Shown here: in pieces, positions 24,901-36,700 of the stretch
Numbering within the stretch: position 1 is the first letter of the stretch
Layout of the letters: every line of letters starts with the position of its first letter
Assembly (NCBI GenBank): GCA_013365365.1
Contig: JABVXU010000250.1
Location: 1 to 64,000 of the forward strand
Length of the DNA: 64,000 bases
Direction of reading: 5' to 3'
Origin: Cruorifilaria tuberocauda
Taxonomy: Eukaryota; Nematoda; Chromadorea; Rhabditida; Onchocercidae
Program-made: the position numbers and the translations under genes
The notes under the pieces: generated by a model
The model's database searches: none
The model's input: the letters and a program-made list of their open reading frames with translations, nothing else
What the model was told of the DNA's origin: nothing

Positions 24901-25853
24901 AAGATGAACCAGATTGGGTGTTGTATCAAGAAATCATTGAGGTTTGTTGTCGACATATTTACCCTAAGAGATTTGCTAAACAGAATGAGAATTAATTGTT
25001 TCCGAGTTTCGTGTGTAATTTTTTCTTGCGATATTAATTCACTTCTCACTAATATGCGATTTGAAGTGCTATGTTTATAGTTGGTTTGATTTTCAGCGAA
25101 AAGATAAAAAATATATGCAAAATGTGATTTCTGTTGAGGAAAATTGGTTACCTCGTTTGGCAAATACTTACTGCCATTTTACACCAATTAAGGAAGCCGA
25201 ACCACGGTAAGTGAAGTAATTGTTCAGAAATTGGTTTTATATCATCTTTTTAAGAATTTGATTAATAAAGTTCCTAAATTTAAAATTTTTTTTTATTTTT
25301 AATTAATTAGCTTTTTTTAAAAATCCTTCAAAATTGAAAATTTTCAGATATGATCCAGTCACAGATACTGTCCTTGTTTTAATGAACGGAACATTCAGCG
25401 ATATGTACTGGCCTTTAGGCAAAGTTGAACAACCACTACCCATTGATATCAATCTGTATCGTTATTTTGCTCAGTTCTTCCTCGATGGTTCAGTTTGTCC
25501 ATCTTTAGCGAATTATGCTGACAAGCTTCTACTCTCACCAAGCACAATGACGAAATCATGGGCAAAATTACAATTGCGGACAGAAATGCTACTTAATGCA
25601 TTGATTGAATATGAGGTAAGGATACTAACAATTTCAGAAGTTTGAATTCTAATGGAATTTTTTGAAAAAATGAGTTCATTACTTTGATTGCTCAACCGCT
25701 CCACCTATAATTTTTCAGGTAACGAGTCGAATGCGTTTATTGGAAGTTTGGAGGAATAAAAGTGAATATCTTTTGGATGAATACCTTGAATGGCTTCCAA
25801 AATTTCTGCATGAAAAAGTTCAAATGAATTGGCCTCCAATGATTGTTAAATAA
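18997..25853 (+). CDS. DEAH-box RNA helicase, DHX37/Dhr1 (C. elegans RHA-2) type
   Basis: 24 exons, all frames consistent: 18997-19134, 19254-19451, 19648-19742, 19899-20046, 20189-20351, 20472-20671, 20852-21037, 21304-21421, 21525-21672, 21781-21961, 22079-22122, 22284-22470, 22566-22693, 22816-23019, 23334-23445, 23527-23634, 23878-24047, 24152-24293, 24391-24563, 24677-24779, 24864-24941, 25097-25206, 25348-25615, 25719-25853; 1178 aa (human DHX37 1157). A Lys-rich N-terminus (LILPAKTK) precedes Walker [10 protein letters not shown] (320-328), DEAH (416-419), SAT (452-454), an acidic/Lys-rich insertion (exon 12), the motif [11 protein letters not shown] and motif [10 protein letters not shown] (698-705). 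The HA2/OB region follows ([17 protein letters not shown]). Dhr1/DHX37 releases U3 snoRNA from the 40S precursor in the nucleolus. ATG 18997 is chosen for the TATTTAG acceptor about 20 bases upstream. Exon 16 may end at 23619 instead (both phase 0). Confidence 0.93.
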
Positions 25854-26040
25854 TTTATAAAAATTTAAATTTACAATTCGCTTAACATTCTGAAATGCAA
25901 TCTGATGTCACTTTTTTGTTTTCTCTTTATAGATAAGAGTAAAAAAGTAGTATTTTTTATATCATTATTATTGTTCGTGTTTTTCACTATATTTATATCA
26001 ATAATGTTCTGTGATGGTACTGTCTTGCTCCAATTTCTTA

Positions 26041-26087
26041 CGTTGATATCAGTCTGTATCGTTATTTTGCTCAGTTCTTCCTCGATG
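26041..26087 (+). repeat. 47-bp duplicated fragment of dhx37 exon 23
   Basis: This matches 25441-25487 (inside exon 23, encoding part of [15 protein letters not shown]) at 45 of 47 positions, in the same orientation and exactly 600 bp downstream. The two differences are A in the exon to G in the copy. Flanking bases on both sides do not match. The copy lies after the gene's stop codon and would not extend the protein. Confidence 0.9.
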
Positions 26088-26566
26088 ACTTTGTTTTAAA
26101 AATTTCTTTTCTGAATTAGTCATTTTCAAGTAATTATTGACAGCTATATTGAATGCTATTTAAGCTTGAATAACAGCACGATTTAAATTGAGAAAATCCG
26201 ATAGATAATTTTGTTATTCATTGTAATTAAAATAAAAGATTATTAAATATTTAATTAGTTTTGCTTGTTACCGGTGCAATGTGATATTCGTTATTAAAAT
26301 TTTTATTAAATCTTCTGCGCTTGATTTACTGCCATTAACAGATTAACTAATAATAATAAGTGGTCGGGATTTCTGGGAATATGAAAAGAATTCTAGGTGG
26401 TGTATTTTAGCGAAGTTGTTCAGGGTTCTTTCGGTATTGATAATAATTGATTTTAGATTTCGCAAGGTTTCAGTAGTTACTTAAAAATATTAGAATTGCT
26501 TCCGAGAGCCATATGTCAGAATATCTTTTATGGCTGACAGCATTTCTGTTGCCATAATTCTAATGC

Positions 26567-26579
26567 TTTACAATTTCAG
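26567..26579 (+). promoter_or_regulatory. Candidate spliced-leader acceptor before ascc2
   Basis: TTTACAATTTCAG ends three bases before ATG 26583, a strong nematode-type acceptor with no coding sequence immediately upstream. Confidence 0.5.
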
Positions 26580-26582
26580 ACA

Positions 26583-29500
26583 ATGACTACGTCATTACTT
26601 CAGCGACTTGAAGTTGGTACGGATACTGATAAGTGGATAAATGATTGGAGATATTGCGTGGAATTGTTAAATAATGTTTTAACATTACCAAAATCAGCTT
26701 TAAAGAAGAGATTATCTGATGATCGACAAATTTTAGAGCTTGTTGATAACTTCCTTGATGTTTTCCCAAAGTATTTAGCTATCATTCTTCCTTTCTTTTG
26801 TCGTGGAAGGACTTTTTTTTGCCACTTTTGAGATCATTTACTCTTCAAAATTCATCTGATTTCGATAGACTTTTGAATATTTTCATATATTTGTAGGTTA
26901 TCAACAATTTCAGAAATTGGCAAAGAGATGAAGCATTAACCATGGCATTGAATGGAAATCTTCAATCAGATCGTGAAGAAGAAATTCGGTCCTTAATTAT
27001 TGAAATGTATACGAAAATTTTAACAGTTTTCTTGAACCTAGCTAAAGAGGTATGGAAACAGGTTTTTAAAAATTTTTTCAATTCCTTATGGTATTTTTTT
27101 TTCTTTGAAAATCAAGCTTTTGTCAATGTGAAGAGTTAGTTGCATATCAGTTGAATATAATTGAATAATTTTTCTCTTGGAAGGATACTGGAGGACAAAT
27201 TCTTCAAAAAAATACACTCTTCGATTTAAATCGATTATTTCGTGCAATTGTAATATTTAAAACATCAAATCGAAATGCTGTCGAGAATATCGTGAAAGAA
27301 GCATTTGATGCAAAGCAGTTCACAGAAGAAGATGTTGAAGAATTTATCAGAACTATGGAACAAGTAATATTTTTGAGCCTTCTCTTGCTTCTCGTGAAGT
27401 CTAAAATATTTTTTTTTAAATACTTCTTCTAATTTGTCACTCTCACCTTTCTCGTTACTAATTTCGTTGAAACGACAGTTCTTTATTTATAACATTTTAT
27501 GAAAATCAAAAAAAAAATGAAATTTATGTGCCTTTATACTTTTTCAAAATGCTTAGAATTTAGAATTTCTTAAATTTATGAAATTCAGACCTATCTAAAT
27601 GTCGAAATATTCTAAGACAAATGGTAAATTAGCTTCGCTTTAAAATACTAGTAAAGAGCTTCCGATTTTATTTTATCGTCACCTCAACGCCTAATTAAAT
27701 TTAGTGAAATCAGTGCTTGTTTGTTAATATCAGTTCGTATCTTGCATTTTAGGAATTAATTGACTACAACAATGATGTTACATTTTCTAAAAGCAATGTT
27801 AACAAATTGGAAAATTTTCTGGAAAAATGCATGGTCGGATTTGAAGGATTAGCAGTTGTTTCATCATTATTGCATGAGAATTTATCACAACCGATCTTAT
27901 GTGATTTGTTGAATAGGTATGTATCCGTTCATTCGTTCTCTTATTTTATTGTTGAGTACCATTTCAACTAGGAGGTTAGATTTCAAAAAGTAGTTTTATT
28001 GATTATCGATTTTCTTCAATTTCGCAAGTAATCTTTGTAATTTAAGATTTTTGCCGTTCAGTCATAAAAATTTGATTAATAATTTCATTGCAAATTAATG
28101 ATGAGATAAAGGGAATTAAAATATGCTAATTTAGCATAGCTGTTTTCGTCGAGGATTTGGAAGAGCATTATTGCATCGAACGAATGATGAATATGTCAAT
28201 GGATTTGCGAGGAACATTTAGGTAAATTTGATATTACTAGCTCCTAATTAGCAGATTTAGATAAAATAAAGTGTTAAAATTATTTCGAATCTCTTTCTAA
28301 AGGTGCTCCATTGCTTCACTTATCAACACAGCTACTGTTAATAATTAATCTATCACATTAAGTGCTCTGTTATTTCTAATTTTTTGGTTAAATTCATTTT
28401 AGTGTATATCTTCGTTTTAAATTTCAGAGTGATGTTAGCATTGGTGGATGTAGTGATAGCTTCAGCATATGCGTTTTTTCACAGCGTAATTGGTCGCATT
28501 ACTTCAATAGATGAATTATACACAATTATTATTAACTGCTTGCAATATGAAAGGTTTCAAAAATCTAATGAATTAGTTGGCATTTTTGGTTACTATTTCA
28601 TGCTTACTATATCATCTTACTTCTTTGAAATACTACATTTTCTCTGCAATTCAACCATTTCTAGTGGATATAAGTTTGAACAAAAACAATTATTTTTGAG
28701 ATTATTATATTCTATAATATATTTTAGGTTTATTTTTTACTACAGTATTATTTATCCAATTGAAGAAGTTCTTAATCGATGTGATGGAGAACAAAAGATA
28801 TATATAAATACTGCTCTTGAACATATTAGGGGGAATTGCATAACGCATATTTTGGAACAGTTGAGAAACCGTGGTATGCTTTCTGTAAGTTATTGTTATT
28901 TGCGTTTTTTGAATTGATTATTTAACTTTTTGCGTTGTATTTTATCACCTGTATTTTTCCCTAGTTTCTTATTTTTTTAGAAAATTTGAACACTGTAATC
29001 TTGAAACTAAAAACGCAAAAAGCACCTTAAATCAGAATTTAGGAAAATTTCTCTACAATTTAGAATTAAGTCATAAATTCAGTTTGTCATTTTTATCCTT
29101 TTATGACGAAAATATATTAAAAGGAAATTTCCGGAAAATTATTACTATTTGCAGGGCCTTGGTTCTTCACCTACTCAAGAGGTACAAGAAAAAATCAATT
29201 ACCTAGTCGAACTTTTGCCTCATTTTTCGGCTCAATTTATCCATGTTAGTTTAGATTTCATTATGAAAACTTATCCAAAAATAATTTTTTTATTGATCAG
29301 TGATTTTAAAAATCGTGAATTGAATGTTTGTCTAACAGGTGCTGTAACTCATTTCAAGCATCTTATATATATTTTAACTCATTTCAGTATTAGTCTTTGT
29401 AGGCGTACTGATTTTTGTTAAGAATTTGTATAAAATCTAATTTAAAATTTTGTCGTTGAGATATGATTTTTGCGTTTTGTCCTTTTTTACAATGACGCTT

Positions 29501-32062
29501 ATTTGAAATTGGAATAAACTTCATCGATATTCATTGTTTCTGGAATAATTATAGTACGATCATTCATAATTACACGTAACATTAAAAATTAAGTCCTGTT
29601 GTTTACAGGCACCGATAAGTTTAATTTTGTAATTTTGAAATTTATGGTTCTAAGATTTGAATTGATTCATTTCAGTTGTGCTTACGACATTTCGGTTATG
29701 ATACGGAACAAACAGCAAATGCATTATTGAGTACCACTGAATTACCACTAGATTTGCAGGCTTTAATTTCTATAGAATTAAAAGCGGAAAATGCGCCAAT
29801 GACTACTGCTGACTGTTCTTCCTTTGATTTTAATGGTATGCTCCTATTATTATCAAATTTATCCCAGAAATTGTCCGGTCATTTATTACAACTCAGTTTT
29901 TTAGTAACGCAAATCGTATAGAATACCCATGGAAGAGTTAGTGTCAGTCGATTTTTTAAAATGATTTTATGCGGTTAATTTATTCAAATTTCTCTATTTT
30001 TTCAAATTTTTATCTGTCATATAATACCATAATGAAGAAGATTTTGTGGTTTTCACTTCTTATCTTTCCTTTGCTTTTGTGAGAATATTACGCTTGAATT
30101 GCATGTCAGAGCTCTTCTTTTTCCTTTATCGCTCTTTTTTTCTTCTGAAGTTATCATATACATAATTTTCATTTCAATTTAAGCTCATAATGTCACTTGT
30201 AAAATTTTTGCCAGTTTGCATTAGCTAATAATTTTTCTCTTTTTTTAAAACACAATGATTCATTGAATTCCTTCTTTCCCTTTAAAATTATGTTTTGCAT
30301 TATTTTAGTTAAATTAAAACATAATTGTTTATATTATTATTTTTGACATTAGAATGTGAAAATATTTCAAGGAAGTAAATAGATTTTCATAAATTGTAGT
30401 TGCAGGTGATAACTGTTAAAACTTGTCACATGCATAATTTTCCATTTCCAATATTCTTTCTCTTTATCCCATTCCCTTCATCTTTTCCATACTCTTTAAT
30501 GTCTTGTTTAATTTTAGTAAGTGAAAAGTGATGAGGAAAATAGTTGAAAGTAAGGAAAAGGAAGAAGAGGAAGAAAAAAATTACACAAATTTTGCGGACC
30601 ACTGAATGCTTCATTGTTTCCAATGACTACCTATCCATTCCAATGAATTTTTAATGATTAAGTAATTTCCCCTTTCACATTTTCCGTGCTTATTTCTCCC
30701 TCATATCTCTTTCTTTCTCTCTCTTCCTCTTACTTTATCTATTCCTTATCTTTTTCTCTCTTTGGAAAGCATGATTCTTAATAAAATTTTATGATAATAA
30801 TTGAAGGAATTTATGAAAAAAAAGTAAAGCTAGAAAGGAAAATAGTTTAAAATTATTTTAAATTTTATCTTTTTGAAAGTTTTGCTTTAAAAAGCTGATT
30901 CTTTCTCTTTTTAAAAATTGTATCAGTTCTATTTATATTTTCAATTTCGTATCTGAAAAATTTTTGTAAATTTTTTCTATATTTGTTTGTTTCACATTGC
31001 CATCTAAGTTCTATATTGTTTAAAACTTCAGATGATGGAATTTTCAATGCTAAAGTGAAGGTAGATGAGATGAAACTGTCAGGTCCATTGATTTGCATGA
31101 AACCACCACAGCCATCTAGCGATCTTGCTCAAAGTGCTTCCGAATCAAAAACAGAAAGCAATGATCTGAAAAGTTTAAAAACTCAACTTCGTGAAAAAGT
31201 ATTTTCAAAGGGAAGGGAAATGGGTATACAAGTCAAAAAGTAAGATTTATATTTTGAACTTATTTTACTAGTTTTATACCGAAGTTTGATTTAAATTTCC
31301 AATCGAATTTAGTTCTACTCTATAATGAAAAGAATCTATTTTATAATTTCCCTAATTTTTCCTTATATTTATTGAAATTCGAATGTAACTCTTGCAGTAT
31401 ACCGTTGTTCAGTGAAACGTTTGATGTACCAGCTTCTGAAAAGGTTGCCCTGAGGCCAACCTATGAACGATATCGTAATATGAAAACGACATCGCCGGAA
31501 TACAATATATATGATGATGAATATGATGATACGTATGACGATCACTACCAAAACTATGATTTGGACTTTAAGTAATCAATTTTCATAAGCTTATTTGTCA
31601 CAGATAATTTCAAAGAAGTAATGGGGATTCCAAAAATTCAAATGTTCATCCGGAATTATATAAGATAAATAGCGATATTAAATCTTGTCATATTTCAGGA
31701 ATGGTGATATCGCGATCGAGAAAGCTGGAATTGAACCAAATACGAATCGTATGCCAATGTATGATGAAGAGGACGATAACACAGAGAATGAGGAGGAAAG
31801 GAAAGTTGGAGAAGGTAACGCAAGAAGGAAAAAACACGTAGAGAATGATCAGAAAATGAAAAAAACCATCATGCAGGATGAAAAAAAGCGAAATAATGCC
31901 TCAAAAAAACCTGAAGAGTTGGCACATTCTTCAGGAAGTGTTACTAACGAAAGACATAAAGCGGGATATACTGGTGGTCGGGATCGGCAATTGAAAGAAC
32001 GCCATAAAGGTGAATTTAGACGGCGACAAGCCGATAAGAAGATGCGTAGTGGAATGTTTTGA
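26583..32062 (+). CDS. Activating signal cointegrator 1 complex subunit 2 (ASCC2) homologue
   Basis: 11 exons in consistent frame: 26583-26770, 26914-27049, 27184-27363, 27753-27916, 28428-28553, 28728-28884, 29155-29244, 29676-29835, 31032-31239, 31398-31571, 31699-32062; 648 aa (human 757). The N-terminal half is a helical ASCC2 core. A CUE ubiquitin-binding domain lies around residues 328-372 (LVELLPHFSAQFIHLCLRHF, spanning exons 7-8). The conserved acidic strip IYDDEYDDTYDD is at about 507-518, where human ASCC2 has YYEDEYDDTYD. A charged Lys/Arg-rich tail (QADKKMRSGMF) ends as in human (RKRSKGMIPS). ASCC2 binds K63-linked ubiquitin and works with the ASCC3 helicase in alkylation repair and in splitting collided ribosomes. 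It follows the dhx37-like gene on the same strand after about 730 bp, close enough to be an operon partner. Intron 8 (29836-31031) is unusually long. AATAAA at 32229-32234 may end the transcript. Confidence 0.9.
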
Positions 32063-33759
32063 TTGCTTGAGAATTATTGATTGTCGTTAGTAATCTAACG
32101 ATTTTTATTGATTTTGAAAGCCTCGACTTCAAACCATTCACTGACATTGATGTGTATTGAATCCTAGTTGAGATACTATAATTTTTTTAAGCCATTAAAA
32201 TTTTATTCCAATTTATTTTTATTTAAAAAATAAATTTGAGTTCTTTACTGATTCATGCTGTATTTGTTTATTTGTTTCCAAATGCTGCAATTTTCTTGAA
32301 AATCTTAAGGATATGATAGGTACATAAAAACTGAAAATTAAAAAAGAGACTTCTATCTATTTTTTCCTTTTTCTTTTTCTTTCTTTTCTTCTGCATATAA
32401 AATGATTTGATATCAAACAGAAGTGTATGGAGGTAGTATAATTTTCAAAGCATTTAGAAATTATTTTATGAAAAAATTCAAATTTGGAAATTTGAAAATA
32501 TTCAGCTTATTCTAAACGTTCCTAGCAAAACATTCCATATAGATGAAACGAAATTGAATTAGTATGAAAGTGTATAATCGATTTTTTGCCAAATACACAT
32601 ATACCTCAATCAGAAAGGAATAAATAAATGAGGAGGAAAAGAGAACGCGAGAAAATTGTTGAAATTTTCAAATTTTATTTCTGATAACACGTAATGCATG
32701 ATGAAATTTACGAAATTCACCCTGAATAAATTAAAGATCGATTTAAAAATCGCTTATCATTGATGCAAAAAAATGAAAGTATCAATACGAAATAACGATG
32801 TAAAATTCTAATTTGGATTTTTCAAATTCAAAATTATTCGTAGTTAAAATTTCTTCCGCAATTACTATTTCAATTTTTTTCATTAAAAATTATGAAAGAC
32901 GAACGAATCACCTGATGATAGTTTCATACGAATTTGAAGTAAAAAGGAAATTAGAATTTAAAAAATTCCAAAAATTATCCGTGAAAAATTAATAAGAGAT
33001 CATAAACGAAAAAAAAAAGTAATTTACAAGTTTCAATTAAATGATAAACAAAATTAAGATTAAACTTTAAACTTCACAAACTTCAATTTTTGAAATGGAA
33101 TCACTGATTCACATGCTAATAATATATATATACTACAGGTAACACAAATAACAACTAAAATAAAATTTAGAGAAAATTGCATTTTTTTTTCTCTCAATCA
33201 AAATAACCACTCGGAAATGGTGAACATTTGATATTGGCTCCTACCAACCGTGACGCATTGACATTTTGATTTCGACATCTACAAAATTGATGATGGATTG
33301 GTGTACGGTACGGCAGCTGCACGATTACGATAATGTATGGTACTGCAATTTGTATGTATAGTACCTTATTTTGAAATTTACCTGAAATTACGCCTTCTCC
33401 CTACCTCTCTCTCTCTCTCTCTCATTGATTAAAATCAAAATCGGATTCTTCCCTTCTTCTCATTCCTTCAATTCACATAAAGTAGATTCATATAAAGTAA
33501 ATTTGATTTTGTATTTTTTCAATTTTTGAATTTCATCCAAATTTTTTTACTTTAATTTTTAAATCCATAGTTTTCAACCTGTATTGTAATTTTAAACAAT
33601 TATGGTTTTGAACTTGTAAAAAGTATTTTGATGATTATATTTGCATTTTGAAGAAATTTAATAATTATTTAAATAATTTAGATTTTTCAAAAAATTTTTC
33701 TTCTGGATTTATTTTAAATCTAATATAAATTAAACATTTTATCTATTCAATTCCTTATT
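32063..33759. other. Intergenic region, tail-to-tail between ascc2 and unc-86-like
   Basis: AT-rich, with no exon-like segment. A short CT tract occurs at about 33405-33423. Likely 3' UTRs and spacer. Confidence 0.6.
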
Positions 33760-36700
33760 TCAGCTATTATTTACAAATGCGTACTTTCCAAATTTGTAAA
33801 CAATAACTGACCTTTTTTGTTTTTGTCGTTGATTACAAAACCATACTCTGACAACGTTTTTCTTTAAATCAAGTTTATTAGCTATTGCTGAAATGCGTTC
33901 ACCACTTGGTCGTGGCTGCTGTCTGTAAAAGATGTTATCGTTATCGTAATAGTAATAATGAGAGATGATAATGAGTATAATGATAGTTATAATAACAATG
34001 ATAAAAGATAAATGATAATGCTAACGCTATCAGTAATAACAGTAATATATAGCAATAATAATGATAATGATAATAATAATAATACTGACAATAGCGATAG
34101 TGATAACGACAATAATGATAATAATAACAATAGTTGTTATTATAATGATAATGATAATGATAATGATAATAGTAAAAATCATAATCATGAACTGAAATAC
34201 TTTAAATCAGAAGAGTGACTTTAATTCTATATAGTAATCATGATCCTATATGTGAAAAGAAGCATCTAGCAATAGTACTTTTTCTAAGCAATATTTGAGG
34301 GTTTTCTGAAGGATAAATGAATTGGCTATAATACCAAATCCGATTAACAATTAGGCTGCGGAAGGAATTTGACGATATTAGCCCATTTAGCTAAACTATT
34401 TCATCCTAACTAATTAACTCATTTATCAAGCTAATAATGCTATCAGAAAATGATGCTAATCTTTTACATAAATGTAATAAAAGAAGGAAAAGAGATTAGA
34501 AGAGAGAGAGAAAGAGAGAGGGAGAGAGGGGAGGAGAGGGAGAAGGAGAGATTATAAAATTTGATATTAAACATATTTTTCAAAAAAAAAAAAAAGAAAT
34601 TTCATTACCTAAAATAATCTTCTAGCAAACGTTTTTCAGGTGCTGCAATAGATGTTCGCTTCCTTTTCTTATCCATATTTGGTAAGATACCTTGAGTATC
34701 ACCTGCTGCATCTTTCGTTTTTGTTACTTCCTCTGCCTGATCAAATTTTGCACGTTACACGTACGTGAAATATGAAATTTTTGTTCCACATATGGTTTTA
34801 ATGAACTCTTCAAAAAAAAACAAATTTTTTTTTGTTTCTCTGTTTATTTTTTGGCACTAATAGAAGTAAAAGTTAAATTATTTAAACTAAAAAATGCCAA
34901 GTTACTAAAAATTATTAAACTATTAAACTTAGAAAAACTTAATTAAAAATACAATTTAATTATGTGTTTTTAACAAATGTAATAAGTATGTTTCCTTTTT
35001 TTTTGTACTATTATGATAAATGTTTATTTTGATAGCAAAAATAAATGTTTATTATTATTTTTTTTCAATTCTTTTCAATCGTATTTTTTAATAAAATTTT
35101 AGCAAAAATAATTCTTGCAAAAATTCATTATCAAATATTAAAAATAGAAATACTCAATTTACTATTCAATTCAGATTATTCATTTCATGCAAATTTATTA
35201 TCAAATATTTGATCCAAACATTTAAGCAGTAGTTATTTGACAAGCAAATAAAAAAATTAAAAAATTAAATTTTGTAAAAAATAAGAAATTAATTTTAACC
35301 AAATCTAAATGATTAATAAAATTGAAAGCAATCAATTTACTATAGATTATTTAATTTATTTAAATTTATTATCGAATATTTGATTCAAACATTTAAACAA
35401 TAATTATTTAACAAGCAAATAAAATAATTTAAAAAAATTAAATTTTATAAAAAATATGAAATTAATTTTAGTCAAACCTTTTCAAGCCATGAATGTAAAA
35501 TAGGTTTCAGTGCTACCATATTATTATGCGATAATGTAAGACTTTCAAATCGACATATCGTTGATTGACTTAATGAACCGACGCCTGGCATTTTTAGGTG
35601 TGCAAGTGCTTTTCCAACATCCGCCTGAGTTACGCCTAATTTAATACGCCTTTGCTTAAAATGTTCCGCAAAACGTTCCAGCTCACGTGGATCTGTATCC
35701 AATTCTACAATTATCAATTGATATGATAGCTTATCACATTTAATTCCTACTTACTCTTTTGTAATAATAGTCTTATTTTAACTGCATTAAAATTTTTAAT
35801 TATTAGCTGCATAAATTTAATAAATTTAATGCATGAAACCTGTAAATTTAATTTAATGCATGAACTGTATATGATGAAATTTACAAAAAATTTTTAACAA
35901 ATTATTAACATAAATGCACCTAATTAAAACCTAATAAATTTCAAAATATCAATGAAAAATTTATTTGTTTTGTAAAAAATTTTACAAAATTTGATTTTAT
36001 TTTGGAATAATTTTTATAAAAAAAAAAAAAGTAATGTGATGAATTTTTTTTTCTTTTGTAGATTATAATTATCAGTTCGTTTAACTAGTATTACCTGTAG
36101 CTTGAGCTGATAAGGGATATATTGGCATTGCAGCTGCAGCAGCAGCACTTTGTGATGCAACAACTGCAGTTGCAGTTGCAAACGGTGATGGTATCGGATA
36201 TTGAGAAAATTGTGCAGCTGGATAATGTTGCATTGCCATTACATGCTTAAATAAATATATATCGGAAATGAATTGAATTAGAATTGTAGCTTAATTAAGC
36301 TTAATTAAGTGTTATATATAAAACAATCAATGATTAAAATTAAAAATGATCAATCATTGAACCTGAAAATGTTCTCACCTGTAAGGAAGCCATTGAATCA
36401 GCTGCGTGATTCATGGATGAATCAATAATTGAACTTTGTGAAATTGTCGATGAATCAAACTCACCGGTTGATGGTAAATGTGATGCAGCAGTAGGATGAT
36501 AGCTGAAATATTCTTACTTACTTGAAAATTCTTACTTATTCAAAGATTGAAAAAAAAACGAGTAATTGAAAATTCTTACTTAAGAAATGATCATCAATTT
36601 CATTTACTTGTCAAAATTATTATCAAAATTTAAAGTTAAAGTTTGAAATTAAAGGAATTTGTTGGAAATTTACAAAGTCACAATCATAACTAGTTACACG

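Larger units (their letters stand above)
25854..26582. other. Intergenic spacer between dhx37-like and ascc2-like genes
   Basis: Same-strand spacer of about 730 bp. It contains a 47-bp copy of dhx37 exon 23 sequence (26041-26087) and an AATAAA at 26230-26235 usable as the dhx37 polyadenylation signal. No other gene is seen. Confidence 0.6.

Noticed and set aside
34012..34218. Asn/Asp-repeat open frame on the + strand
   Set aside because: It is produced by the ATAATG/GATAAT repeat in an intron of the unc-86-like gene.
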